Translations under genes and position numbers: made by a program | Shown here: positions 41,513-52,202 of the stretch, piece after piece | How positions within the stretch are numbered: position 1 is the stretch's first letter | How the letters are laid out: the number at the start of each line of letters is the position of its first letter | Assembly: GCF_047124445.1 (NCBI RefSeq) | Contig: NZ_CP138921.1 | Coordinates: 4,030,001 to 4,094,000, forward strand | Length of the DNA: 64,000 nt | From: Shimia sp047124445 | GTDB taxonomy: Bacteria; Pseudomonadota; Alphaproteobacteria; Rhodobacterales; Rhodobacteraceae | Reading direction: 5' to 3' | Notes under the pieces: generated by a model | Databases searched by the model: none | What the model was told of the DNA's origin: nothing | What the model saw: only the letters and a program-made list of their open reading frames with translations

Positions 41513-41815
41513 AGTTCCCATTCCCTTACGAACCGCGCCCTGAAGAGAGAATCAGAGAGGGCAGGCGCGGTGCTTACAACACAGGGAAACCGTAGAGCGA
41601 TTTGGTTAATGAAGAGTCAGTGGTTAAGCGATGGTTCGTGAAAGTCGGATTCCCCAAGATTTTTTCGGCCAGATTTGGTGGGCAAGGCGATTGGACTTGC
41701 CGACGGCAAAGCGGTGCTGATAACGCAGTCTGGCTATGACGTTCACCACACCCACATATGGCTCGGGGCTCACCCCTGACATGCGCGCCGCCCCAAGCGG
41801 TTTAGGGCCTTTGCC
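41513..41815. other. Intergenic region upstream of the Lrp gene, no gene seen
   Basis: About 300 bases between the small hypothetical gene and the Lrp regulator contain no convincing frame or RNA gene. It must hold the promoter of the regulator. A CCCCAAGATTTTTTCGG stretch near 41651-41667 and short AT-rich runs are visible but I cannot assign a role. Confidence 0.5.
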
Positions 41816-42304
41816 ATGAAACTGGACCAGCGGGACATCGACATCCTTGCCGTGTTGACGCGGGAAGGCCGCATCACCAAAGCGGCGCTGGCAGAGAAAA
41901 TTGGCCTCTCGCCAACCCCGTGCTGGGATCGTTTGAAAAAGCTGGAAAAGGCCGGGCTGATCGAAGGCTACGGCGCGCGCATCAACCTCAAGAAACTTGC
42001 GCCAAATGTCACCGTGTTTGTCTCTGCCGAGATCGCCGACCACACCGCGGCCAGCTTCCGGGCCTTTGAGGCGGCGATGCAGCGTTATGACGAGGTTGTG
42101 GCCTGCTGGGCGCTTGGCGGTGGCTTCGACTATCTGCTGCAAATTGTGACCAGCGACATCGATGCTTATCAGCGTCTGATCGACGAAATGCTGGATGCGC
42201 GCATCGGCCTGTCGCGCTATTTCACCTACATCGTGACCAAGCCGGTGAAGGAACACGGCGCGCCGCCGTTTGATGTGCTGCTTGGAGCCGCCGAGCGCAG
42301 CTAA
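41816..42304 (+). CDS. Lrp/AsnC family transcriptional regulator
   Basis: The product (162 aa) has an N-terminal winged helix-turn-helix (LDQRDIDILAVLTREGRITK, then AALAEKIGLSPTPCWDRLKK) and a C-terminal RAM ligand-binding domain (VVACWALGGGFDYLLQIVTS, then YFTYIVTK). Such regulators sense amino acids or related metabolites. The gene stands 83 bases upstream of an aldehyde dehydrogenase gene on the same strand. In marine Rhodobacteraceae a similar asnC-ssd pair accompanies ectoine degradation genes, but no ectoine genes are in this window. Confidence 0.9.
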   Translation: MKLDQRDIDILAVLTREGRITKAALAEKIGLSPTPCWDRLKKLEKAGLIEGYGARINLKKLAPNVTVFVSAEIADHTAASFRAFEAAMQRYDEVVACWALGGGFDYLLQIVTSDIDAYQRLIDEMLDARIGLSRYFTYIVTKPVKEHGAPPFDVLLGAAERS

Positions 42305-42387
42305 TTCCTCTGCGAACACCGACAACTTCGGACAAATCTTCTGTGGACTTGCGGCAGGGTCTCCTCATCTAGAGGAGACTTTCCACC

Positions 42388-43863
42388 ATGACGCAAACCG
42401 CGCTCTCTGCCCGCGCAGACATCACCGACAAGGCCCTTGTGCGGTCCTTTTCCTACATCAACGGCAAATGGCTGGCGGCCAAGGACGGCGACAGCTTTGC
42501 CGTGACCAATCCGGCGGATGGCACCCACCTGGGCGGCGTGGCCGCGATGTCTGCCGAGGAATCCTCGGCGGCGGTGGACGCGGCACAGGCGGCCTTCCCG
42601 GCTTGGGCAGCGCTGTTGCCACAGGAACGTGCAGCCATTCTGCGCCGCTGGTTTGAGCTACAACTTGAGCACAAGGAAGACCTCGCCCGCATCATGGTGC
42701 TGGAACAGGGCAAGCCCATTTCCGAAGCCCGCGGCGAGATCGACTATGGCGCGGCCTTTGTGGAGTTCTACGCCGAAGAATCCAAACGTCCCAACATCGA
42801 AGGGGTCACCAGCCACCTGCCGGATGCCGAAGTGGAACTGTGGCGCGAACCGGTGGGCGTAGCCGCGCTGATCACCCCGTGGAACTTCCCCTCCGCCATG
42901 TTGACCCGCAAAGCCGCCGCTGCATTGGCCGCGGGCTGCACCGTGGTGGCGCACCCTTCCGGTGAAACCCCGTATAGCGCGCTGGCGCTGGCGGAACTCG
43001 CCGAGCGTGCCGGTATTCCGGCGGGCGTGTTCAACGTGGTCACGGGCATTGCCCCCACCGTAGTGGAACCCTGGACCCGCGACACCCGCGTGCGCGCGCT
43101 GTCCTTCACCGGCTCTACCGAGGTGGGCAAGCTGCTCTATCGCCAGTCCGCCAGCACGGTAAAGCGGTTGGTCATGGAGCTGGGCGGCCACGCGCCGGTG
43201 ATTGTCTTCAAGGGCGCGGATCTGGACGTGGCGGTTGAAGAAACAATCAAGGCCAAATTTGCCACTTCCGGTCAGGACTGCCTCGGCGCCAACCGCATTT
43301 TTGTGGAACGCGACATCTACCCGGCCTTCTGTGAGAAGTTTGTCGCCGCCACCAAAGCGTTGAGCGTTGGGGTTGGCATGGATGATCCCGACATTGGACC
43401 GCTGATGAACGAGAAGGCGGTGCAGAAGCAGGAAGAACATGTGGCGGATGCCCTGGCCAAAGGTGCCACGCTGGCCTGTGGCGGCAAGCGTCATGCGCTG
43501 GGCACGCTGTTCTTTGAACCCACCGTGCTGACCGATGTGCCCGCAGCGGCGCAGATCATGTCGGAAGAAACCTTTGGTCCGGTTGCGCCAATCACGCCCT
43601 TTGATAGCGAGGACGAAGTCGTCGCGGCGGCCAATGACACGGAATACGGTCTGGTGGCCTATGTGCACAGTCACGACCCGCGCCGCATCTACCGCCTCAG
43701 CCGTGCGCTGCAATACGGCATGGTGGCGGTGAATCGCACCAAGGTCACCGGCGCTCCGATTCCTTTTGGCGGCACCAAGCAGTCCGGTCTGGGTCGTGAG
43801 GGCGCCCGTCTCGGGATGGAAGAGTTCACCGAGATCAAATACGTCTGCCGCGATTGGGGCTAA
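42388..43863 (+). CDS. NAD(P)-dependent succinate-semialdehyde-type dehydrogenase
   Basis: The product (491 aa) is an aldehyde dehydrogenase of the GabD/SSADH-like subgroup. The catalytic Cys298 lies in SGQDCLGANR and the general base Glu264 in VMELGGHAP. The coenzyme-binding GSTEV motif and the C-terminal GGTKQSGLGREGA are present. The GQDC active-site form differs from the GQTC of Escherichia coli GabD and is reminiscent of the dehydrogenases next to ectoine catabolic genes (aspartate-semialdehyde type). It would oxidise a C4 semialdehyde to its acid. AGAGGAG supplies the ribosome-binding site. A terminator follows at 43887. Confidence 0.87.
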   Translation: MTQTALSARADITDKALVRSFSYINGKWLAAKDGDSFAVTNPADGTHLGGVAAMSAEESSAAVDAAQAAFPAWAALLPQERAAILRRWFELQLEHKEDLARIMVLEQGKPISEARGEIDYGAAFVEFYAEESKRPNIEGVTSHLPDAEVELWREPVGVAALITPWNFPSAMLTRKAAAALAAGCTVVAHPSGETPYSALALAELAERAGIPAGVFNVVTGIAPTVVEPWTRDTRVRALSFTGSTEVGKLLYRQSASTVKRLVMELGGHAPVIVFKGADLDVAVEETIKAKFATSGQDCLGANRIFVERDIYPAFCEKFVAATKALSVGVGMDDPDIGPLMNEKAVQKQEEHVADALAKGATLACGGKRHALGTLFFEPTVLTDVPAAAQIMSEETFGPVAPITPFDSEDEVVAAANDTEYGLVAYVHSHDPRRIYRLSRALQYGMVAVNRTKVTGAPIPFGGTKQSGLGREGARLGMEEFTEIKYVCRDWG

Positions 43864-43886
43864 GTGTCTTCAGGTCAGACTTTCCA

Positions 43887-43924
43887 GCGCGCGCATCCCC
43901 ACGGATGGGCGCGTTTTTCTTTTG
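43887..43924 (+). terminator. Intrinsic terminator after the dehydrogenase gene
   Basis: CGCGCATCC pairs with GGAT and GCGCG through a stem with a two-G bulge, followed by TTTTTCTTTTG. It lies 25 bases after the stop codon. Confidence 0.8.
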
Positions 43925-44008
43925 CGATGCCATGCAGAAAGGCGCGGTACACAACACGAAAACGCACAGGTGGTTTTGCGGCGAAGTTCATGTGATGGAG
44001 GATAAAAG

Positions 44009-44083
44009 TGGCATCCCGTAGGGGAATCGAACCCCTCTTTCCAGGTTGAAAACCTGGCGTCCTAACCGATAGACGAACGGGAC
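44009..44083 (-). tRNA. tRNA-Glu (anticodon TTC)
   Basis: On the minus strand the 75 bases start GTCCCGTTCG and end with an encoded CCA. The acceptor stem is GTCCCGT/ACGGGAT, the anticodon loop TTTTCAA sits on the CCAGG/CCTGG stem, and the T-arm is GGGGTTCGATTCCCC. The anticodon is TTC, giving glutamate. The copy at 44130-44204 is identical. Confidence 0.97.
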
Positions 44084-44129
44084 GCTCTTTTATGGGCGCG
44101 TCAGAGACCAGGTCCCTATACCCCGCTTA

Positions 44130-44204
44130 TGGCATCCCGTAGGGGAATCGAACCCCTCTTTCCAGGTTGAAAACCTGGCGTCCTAACCGATAGACGAACG
44201 GGAC
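44130..44204 (-). tRNA. tRNA-Glu (anticodon TTC), second identical copy
   Basis: The sequence is base-for-base the same as 44009-44083, including encoded CCA, and lies 121 bases further on. The identity continues two bases beyond the 5' end of the tRNA (to 44206). The 46-base spacer differs, so only the gene has been kept alike. This copy is read first on the minus strand; the two are probably one transcript. Confidence 0.97.
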
Positions 44205-44363
44205 GCGCTTAAGCGTGAGGCGTATCTAGTGAAACCATGGGGTGGGTGCAAGTGGAAATTTGCGCGACTTCCGGAAAATTTTTGCGACGGGGACGGGGGC
44301 GTTGCCCCCACCACAGCAGGGCTGCGATTCCCCCAGGATTTTGAGGGCCAAAGGAAGCTTTGG

Positions 44364-46109
<1,746 letters not shown>

Positions 46110-46128
46110 GTCAGGGCCTTCGTCTTAT

Positions 46129-46154
46129 GAAAAGGCCCGCCAAAGAGGCGGGCC
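46129..46154 (-). terminator. Terminator between glpX and recJ (minus strand)
   Basis: Read on the minus strand, GGCCCGCC / GGCGGGCC form a perfect 8-bp stem with loop TCTTT followed by TTTTC. It lies 43 bases after the glpX stop and 20 bases before the recJ start, so the hairpin overlaps the recJ leader and may act as an attenuator. Confidence 0.8.
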
Positions 46155-46196
46155 ATCTGGGCGCGCGGCCCACTCAAACAAGAATGTTTGTTGCGA

Positions 46197-47171
46197 TCAA
46201 GAGGTCTGATCCACTGGTGCGCGGTAGGTCATGCGCCGAACAGAACCGGATTTGGAACGCATCAGCAGGGTTTCTGTCTCGATCCAACCCGGGGTGCGCT
46301 TGATCCGTGGCAGCAGGGACCCGCCGGTCACGCCGGTGGCTGCAAAGATCACGTCCTGGGTGACCATCTCGTCACGGGAGTAAATGCGATCCAGATCGGT
46401 GATGCCAGTCTTGGCGGCACGCGCGCGCTCGTCATCGTTGCGGAACACCAGACGGCCCCACATCTGACCACCCATGCATTTCAGAGCAGCGGCTGCCAGA
46501 ACACCTTCTGGTGCGCCACCGCGGCCCATATACATGTCGATGCCGGTTTCTTCGGCTTCGGCACAGTGCATCACACCGGCCACGTCACCATCGGTGATCA
46601 GACGGATGGAGGCGCCGGTGGCGCGCACTTCGGCGATCACGTCTTCGTGGCGCGGGCGTTCCAGAATACACACGGTGATGTCAGAGGTCTCACAGCCTTT
46701 GGCTTTGGCCAGGGCTTCCACACGCTCTTTTGGGCTCATGTCCAGCGAAACAACGTTTTCCGGGTAGCCCGGACCAATCGCCAGCTTGTCCATATAGGTG
46801 TCCGGCGCGTGCAGCATGGAACCGCGTGGGCCCATGGCAATCACGGTCAGCGCGTTTGGCATGTCTTTTGCGGTCAGCGTGGTGCCTTCCAGCGGGTCCA
46901 GCGCGATGTCCACGCCGGGGCCGTTGCCGTTGCCAACTTCTTCGCCGATGTAGAGCATCGGGGCTTCGTCACGCTCGCCTTCCCCAATGACCACCACGCC
47001 TGCGATGTCCAAAAGGTTGAGCTGCTCGCGCATCGCATTAACGGCGGCCTGATCAGCGGCCTTTTCGTCCCCGTTGCCAATCAAGGCAGCGGACGCAATG
47101 GCAGCCTGTTCCGCAACGCGGGCGAGGCCAAGGGACAACATGCGATCGTGAAATTCCGGCTTCAGCGACAT
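46197..47171 (-). CDS. glpX: Class II fructose-1,6-bisphosphatase
   Basis: The product (324 aa) is a GlpX-type class II FBPase. Landmarks are AAIASAALIGNGDEKAADQA, VVIGEGERDEAPMLYIGEE and the metal/phosphate motif DPLEGTTL, as well as GRGGAPEGVLAAAALKCMGG and VIFAATGVTGG. It dephosphorylates fructose-1,6-bisphosphate in gluconeogenesis. The ATG at 47171 is chosen with AAAGGA eight bases upstream; a GTG at 47192 would add seven residues. In relatives glpX lies directly next to hom; here an RTX/VCBS gene stands between them. Confidence 0.96.
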   Translation of the reverse strand: MSLKPEFHDRMLSLGLARVAEQAAIASAALIGNGDEKAADQAAVNAMREQLNLLDIAGVVVIGEGERDEAPMLYIGEEVGNGNGPGVDIALDPLEGTTLTAKDMPNALTVIAMGPRGSMLHAPDTYMDKLAIGPGYPENVVSLDMSPKERVEALAKAKGCETSDITVCILERPRHEDVIAEVRATGASIRLITDGDVAGVMHCAEAEETGIDMYMGRGGAPEGVLAAAALKCMGGQMWGRLVFRNDDERARAAKTGITDLDRIYSRDEMVTQDVIFAATGVTGGSLLPRIKRTPGWIETETLLMRSKSGSVRRMTYRAPVDQTS

Positions 47172-47221
47172 GAAATAAATCCTTTTGAACACGTTTAAGA
47201 CCGCAATAGCGCAGCCCTATC

Positions 47222-47246
47222 CCCGGCGCAACCTGAGCCCGCCGGG
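47222..47246 (-). terminator. Hairpin after the RTX/VCBS gene, weak terminator
   Basis: CCCGGCG / CGCCGGG pair over 7 bp with an 11-base loop, 20 bases beyond the stop codon of the minus-strand gene. No T-tract follows on the minus strand, so transcription may continue into glpX. Confidence 0.4.
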
Positions 47247-47265
47247 AATGGTCTCAAATCGGAGA

Positions 47266-49631
47266 TCAGACAAAAATGGTCACATCATCCATGACAAACA
47301 GGTCGCCGGACAGCGGTAGCGGCAACGGTGTGCCGCCAGCGGTTGTGAAGACCACACGATCCACCGCATCAAAGATGGCATCGTCAAATTCCAGCAATGT
47401 CGGGCCGGTGGTGGAGAGCGTGAAGGTCTCGGACCCAAGACTTGTGAAGACCTCGACGTTTTCAAACACACCGGGGCTGGTCTCTATGAACTGGAAGGAT
47501 TGGTCAAAGGCTTCCACGGTCAGTTGCATGCCCTCGTTGAATGCCGAAGTGACTTGCGCGCTTTCAAAATCGAAGGTGTCGACAAAATCGCCATTCAGCG
47601 TTACGCCGCCCGTGCCGCCAACCACCATCACACCGCTGGTGGCGCCATTGGCCACGCCGGTGTCAAGCTGTCCGCCGCCACGGCTGCCGCCCAATTGGCC
47701 AAACAGCGTGGTGTCGATCGTGGCCCAGCCCGCCGACCAAAGCACACCGCCCGCCGTGCCTTCAAATGAGGCCGCGTGAGGTTGTCCCTCAAACGACAGG
47801 GTTGTGGAAACCGGCACCGGTGGCTCACCGCCGTCGCCGCCATCGCCGGGATCGGGTTCTGCGTCATCCGCGCCATTGATGGTGATGGAGATTGTGGTGG
47901 TGGCCCGCGCGCCGCTTGGATCGGTCACCGCCACATTGAAAGTATCGGTGCGCACATCTCCGGTATTTAGGCCCTGCACCAATTCGCTGTCGTTGTTCAG
48001 CGCATAGCTCCAACTGCCATTCGGGTTCACGGTCAATGTGCCAAAGCCGCTGGTGTCGCTGCCCAGCACCGTAAAGCTCAGGGTGTCGTTTGTGTCGATG
48101 TCGGTGACCTCAATAAGGCCCCGCGCGAACAGACCGCCGTCCTCTGTTACCTCGCGAACATTAAACACGGTGCCGTTGACCACCGGCGCATCGTTGCTGC
48201 CGGTCACGTCAATCGAGATGGTTTCCGTGTCAAACCCGCCGTTGCCGTCGCTGACCTGAACGTCAAAGGTTTCCACAACGGTTTGTCCGGCGGCCAAGGC
48301 TTGCACTGCCGCGGAACTGTTGTCGAGCACATAGCTCCAGGTGCCGGTGTTGGAATCCAGCGCAAGCGTGCCGTACGCACCGGTGGCACTGCCAACGACG
48401 CTGAAACTCAGCGTGTCGTTCTTGTCGATATCATCGGCCACCACCGCGCCAGAGGCGGTTTGCACCGCGCCGTCCTCGGTGACGGTGTCATTGTCATAGG
48501 TGATCGCGCTGATCTCCGGGGCGTCGTTACTGCCGTAGAATGTCACCGAAACGTTGGCTGTGTCGGTGCCGCCGTTGCCATCAGAAACCTGCACCACAAT
48601 GGTGTCCACCAGGCTGTCGCCCACGCCCATTTCTGCACCGCAAGAGAAGCGTTGTCCAAGGCGTAGGTCCAGGCGCCGGTATCGGGATGAATGGCAAAGG
48701 TGCCATAGGTGCCGGTGCCACCCGAGAATGTCAGCAGGTCGTTCACGTCGGGATCCACGGCAGAGACCACACCATTGGCCGCAAGCACGCTGTCTTCCTG
48801 TAGGTCGCCAACCTCATTGGTCACACTGGTGATGCTGGGCGCGTCGTTCACCCCGGTCACCGTGACATCCAGCGTCTGTGTGGTGAGGTTGCCCTGGCCG
48901 TCATCAATCACAATGGTGATGGTCGCGGTCTCATAGTCGCCGACAGAGAGATAATTGAAGGCTGTGGTCGGGTTAAAACTGTAGCTGAAGCTGGCACCAA
49001 CCCCCATGCCCTGGGCCAAGGCGCTGCTGCCGATCAGGCTCAGGCTCCCTTGGGAGGTGGAAATGCTCGCCACCGTGACCGTGCCACCGTCAAAATCATA
49101 GGCATCAAAAGAAATCACCACCGGCGTGTCTTCATCGGTGGTGGCGTCCTCACCCAATACCAAGGCGGCATTGGCTCCGCGGATGTTGAAGGTGTAGTCG
49201 TCAAACTGCAAAAGCTCGACGCCGCGCAGGGTATCAATGGCGGTGTTGCCATCGGAGTGGTCGATGTCTTTGACGTAGAACTTGCGGAACCATCCCTGTT
49301 CCCAGCTGTAGCCAAACACAGAGCCCTCATAGACAGCGGTGTCGCGCCCGCGGCCACCCCAAATCAAGTCATAGCCCTCGCCGCCGGACATGGTGTCATC
49401 GCCGTGACCGCCAAAAATCCGGTCGTTGCCGCGCCCGCCGGAAATGTTGTCGTTGCCCCGGCCTCCAAACAACAGATCGCTGCGGTTGCCGCCGATCATC
49501 GTGTCATTGCCGCCGAGTCCAAAGATCTTGCCAGGCAGGTCGCTGCCTTCCAGGGACAGCACATCGCCTTTGCGCGTGCCAATCACGATAGGCTTCAGGA
49601 ACCAGTCGAGCCATGAGTTAAACCTAGGCAT
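47266..49631 (-). pseudogene. RTX/VCBS-repeat surface or secreted protein with a one-base frameshift
   Basis: The gene should encode about 789 aa. Residues about 35-100 are glycine-rich nonapeptide calcium-binding (RTX) repeats (GGRGNDNISGGRGNDRIFGG). Then come four cadherin/VCBS-like repeats of about 90 aa, each ending in a GSNDAP or GVNDAP linker, and an unknown C-terminal domain of about 190 aa. The frame breaks near 48631-48632: after residue 333 (SLAVQ) two bases stand where a codon is expected, and the C-terminal part restarts in another frame at MGVGDSLVDT. A run of four A's reduced to three would explain it. The ATG at 49631 has GGGGGAG seven bases upstream. RTX repeats at the N-terminus are unusual; such proteins are usually exported by type I secretion, but no exporter is nearby. 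Confidence 0.85.
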
Positions 49632-49858
49632 GGTGTTCTCCCCCAAATGAAAATCTTCTAGACAAAAAGGTCCGGCAGTCGCTTAGCGCCGCGACCGGGA
49701 CAAATAATTCGCTGCGGCAGATCACACTTCTAAAACGCAGTGCCGTAAAACCATCGCACAACAAGAATCGCCAACCCACTACCACTCTTAGGAGTGTACC
49801 GTGGATTGGCATTTATTCAAAATTTACTATATTTGAGCGTTTCGCGCTCAGATGTGGG

Positions 49859-51157
49859 TCACACCGCCTCGATGCGCAGCGCCACCGGATCGGCGGCCAT
49901 CACACCGGTTTCGCGCATCGCGACCACAGCGGCATCCAGTGCCGCGCGCTGGGTTTTGTGGGTCACGATCAACACCGGCGCATGGGCATCGTCATGGCGG
50001 GTCTGGCGCATACGGTCGATGCTGATGCCATTGTCACCCAAGGCGGTGGCGATCTTGGCCATGGCACCCGGACGGTCCTCAAGGGTGAGGCGCAAGTAGT
50101 ATGGCGCAGGCGAGTTGGACTGGGCCGATTTGGCGGTGGTCAGCATCTCTGCCGGAACACCAAAGGTTGATAGGCGGAAGCCGCGCGCGATGTCACAGAC
50201 GTCGCCCATCACCGCGCTGGCAGTTGGGCCTTCGCCCGCACCCGGGCCGCGCAGCACAACTTGCTCTACCGCGTCGCCTTCGATCACCACCATATTGGTG
50301 CCGCCCTGAAGCTGGCCCAACGGGCTGTCCGCAGGCACCAGGCACGGCGACATGCGCTGCTCAAGGCCACGACCGGTCATCTGGGTCACACCCAGCAGCT
50401 TGATCTTGAAGCCCAGTTCTGCCGCCTGGTTGATATCTTCAATGGAAATGCGCTGAATGCCTTCCAGCTCCACACCGTCAAAATCCACCTTGGTGCCAAA
50501 GGCAATGGAGGACAGCAGGGACAGCTTGTGACCGGCATCGATGCCGCCGACGTCGAGGTTCGGATCGGCTTCGAGGTAGCCCAGCGCATCGGCCTCGGCA
50601 AACACTTCATCATAAGGCAGACCCGCGTCCTGCATTCGGGTCAGGATGTAGTTGCAGGTGCCGTTCATCACGCCCATGACGCGGGTGATGTCGTTGCCCG
50701 CCAAACCCTCGGTCAGCGCTTTGATCACCGGAATACCACCGGCCACAGCCGCTTCAAACCGGATCACCGCGCCTTTGGCTTCGGCGGTCTCTGCCAAGGC
50801 CTGACCGTGGTGCGCCAGCAGCGCCTTGTTGGCGGTGACAACGTCTTTGCCCAGCGCCAGCGCGGCTTCGATGGCGTCTTTGGCAGGGCCGTCTTCACCG
50901 CCCATCAGCTCCACAAACACGTCGACATCGTCGCGTTTTGCCAGCGCAACCGGATCCTCTTCCCAGGCATAGCCCGCCAGCGAGACGCCGCGGTCCTTGT
51001 CTTTGGAGCGCGCACTCACTGCGCTGATCTCGATTGGACGACCGGTCCGCGCAGCCAACACGTTGGCTTTTTGGCGGATGATTTTCACAACGCCCACGCC
51101 CACGGTGCCCAAACCGGCAATCCCAAGACGAAGCGGAGTAGGCTGGGAAGTGGTCAT
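49859..51157 (-). CDS. hom: Homoserine dehydrogenase
   Basis: The product (432 aa) has an N-terminal NAD(P)-binding motif (RLGIAGLGTVGVGVVK), the catalytic domain with GVMNGTCNYILTRM and the conserved ALGYLEADPNLDVGGIDAGH, and a C-terminal ACT domain (about 350-432, LRLTLEDRPGAMAKIATALG) for feedback by threonine. It reduces aspartate semialdehyde to homoserine for threonine, methionine and isoleucine. The ATG at 51157 has AGAGG upstream. The ACT domain marks it as the long, regulated form. Confidence 0.97.
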   Translation of the reverse strand: MTTSQPTPLRLGIAGLGTVGVGVVKIIRQKANVLAARTGRPIEISAVSARSKDKDRGVSLAGYAWEEDPVALAKRDDVDVFVELMGGEDGPAKDAIEAALALGKDVVTANKALLAHHGQALAETAEAKGAVIRFEAAVAGGIPVIKALTEGLAGNDITRVMGVMNGTCNYILTRMQDAGLPYDEVFAEADALGYLEADPNLDVGGIDAGHKLSLLSSIAFGTKVDFDGVELEGIQRISIEDINQAAELGFKIKLLGVTQMTGRGLEQRMSPCLVPADSPLGQLQGGTNMVVIEGDAVEQVVLRGPGAGEGPTASAVMGDVCDIARGFRLSTFGVPAEMLTTAKSAQSNSPAPYYLRLTLEDRPGAMAKIATALGDNGISIDRMRQTRHDDAHAPVLIVTHKTQRAALDAAVVAMRETGVMAADPVALRIEAV

Positions 51158-51251
51158 GATGGGCTACCTCTATGCAGGAGAGTTGATTATGTCACTTTGC
51201 CGTTTAGCCGCTCTTTGGGTGCTGTGCAACGCGCGGCGTGATCGGCAAGGC

Positions 51252-51488
51252 CTAAAGATTCTTGGCGCGGTTTTGAAGCCGCGCGCCGCGAGCCTCCAGC
51301 TCGGCCTCGCTGTTTTCCGTCAACCGGCCTTTGGGCGCTTTCGGCAGCGCATATTGCGGCAGGATGTCGGGGTAAGGGGCTGCTTCCAATGCCGGATCGC
51401 TGGTGGCGGCCATGTCAGGCATCTCGCCGCAGGCTGTCAATATCGAGAGCGGCAGTACAATAAAAACATAGGCGCGCGCAGGCTGCAT
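51252..51488 (-). CDS. Small lipoprotein, unknown function
   Basis: The product (78 aa) has a lipoprotein signal peptide ending in the lipobox LTAC (Cys20), followed by a short acidic, Pro- and Ala-rich mature part (GEMPDMAATSDPALEAAPYP) and a basic helix at the C-terminus (EAELEARGARLQNRAKNL). It lies upstream of hom on the same strand, 94 bases away. No function can be given; it is probably anchored in the outer membrane. Confidence 0.75.
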   Translation of the reverse strand: MQPARAYVFIVLPLSILTACGEMPDMAATSDPALEAAPYPDILPQYALPKAPKGRLTENSEAELEARGARLQNRAKNL

Positions 51489-51587
51489 GGCGGGGTCCGT
51501 ATTTGGGTCTCCGCTTTATGACCTATGGCCGTGGCGACACACAAGTCATGATGAAGACAACAGAAGGCTGTAGAGCCGCTTTTAAAC

Positions 51588-51599
51588 GAACGCATGTTC
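51588..51599. promoter_or_regulatory. Candidate operator upstream of the TetR gene
   Basis: GAAC-GCAT-GTTC is a 12-base interrupted palindrome inside TTTTAAACGAACGCATGTTC, 15 bases before the TetR ATG. Its AAACG-type half-site recalls TetR regulators of fatty-acid genes, so autoregulation is likely. One arm could also be part of the promoter. Confidence 0.45.
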
Positions 51600-51614
51600 A
51601 GATAATTATGCCCT

Positions 51615-52202
51615 ATGGCACGCACTCAAGGCTCTCATTCCGGCATCACCGGCCCGCGCGTCCGCGATGCGGCGCTCAAACTCTTTGCACAACACGGCTA
51701 CGCCGCTGTTTCCATGCGACAGATCGCGCGCGAAGTGGGGGTGCAAGCCGGCGCGCTGTATAACTACACGCCGGACAAGCAGAGCCTGTTGTTTGACCTG
51801 ATGCAAACCCACATGACCGAGCTTTTGGCCGCGCGGGAAGAGCTGCCAGACGGGGCCACTCCAACCGAGGCGTTGGAAAACTTCACCCGCCTGCACTTGC
51901 GGTTTCACTCTGAACGGCCTGATGAAGTTTTCATCGCCTATATGGAGCTGCGCAACTTGACGCCGGAAAACTTCGCTCAAATCGAAGAACTGCGCCGGGC
52001 CTACGAGGACGGGTTGGAAGCCATTCTGCGCGCGGGCGTTGAGAGCGGTGACTTTGAGGTCAGCGATCCCAAGATTGCCACCATGGCGGTTATTGCGATG
52101 TTGACCGGCGTCAACACCTGGTTTCGCGAAGGCGGACGTCTGTCTCTCGCTGAGGTGGAGCAAATTTACTGGGACATGGTGCGCAAGGCGGTTGGCGTTT
52201 AG
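51615..52202 (+). CDS. TetR/AcrR family transcriptional regulator
   Basis: The product (195 aa) has the helix-turn-helix AALKLFAQHGYAAVSMRQIA followed by VGVQAGALYNYTPDKQSLLF (about residues 18-60). The C-terminal domain is of the kind with GVNTWFREGGRLS near the end, seen in TetR proteins next to acyl-CoA genes. It stands 2.5 kb before the acyl-CoA ligase operon at 54751 with two unrelated minus-strand genes between. It may control that operon; this is inference. Its stop overlaps the convergent MFS stop by four bases. Confidence 0.88.
   Translation: MARTQGSHSGITGPRVRDAALKLFAQHGYAAVSMRQIAREVGVQAGALYNYTPDKQSLLFDLMQTHMTELLAAREELPDGATPTEALENFTRLHLRFHSERPDEVFIAYMELRNLTPENFAQIEELRRAYEDGLEAILRAGVESGDFEVSDPKIATMAVIAMLTGVNTWFREGGRLSLAEVEQIYWDMVRKAVGV

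Noticed and set aside
41334..41543. A 69-aa plus-strand open frame opposite the small hypothetical gene
   Set aside because: It has no ribosome-binding site and overlaps a better placed minus-strand frame; neither is certain.
46188..47198. A 336-codon open frame antisense to glpX
   Set aside because: glpX matches its family over the full length; this frame is a shadow.
48543..49631. The two RTX/VCBS frames as two separate genes
   Set aside because: The second frame lacks a ribosome-binding site, begins in the middle of a repeat unit, and continues exactly where the first frame loses the repeat pattern.
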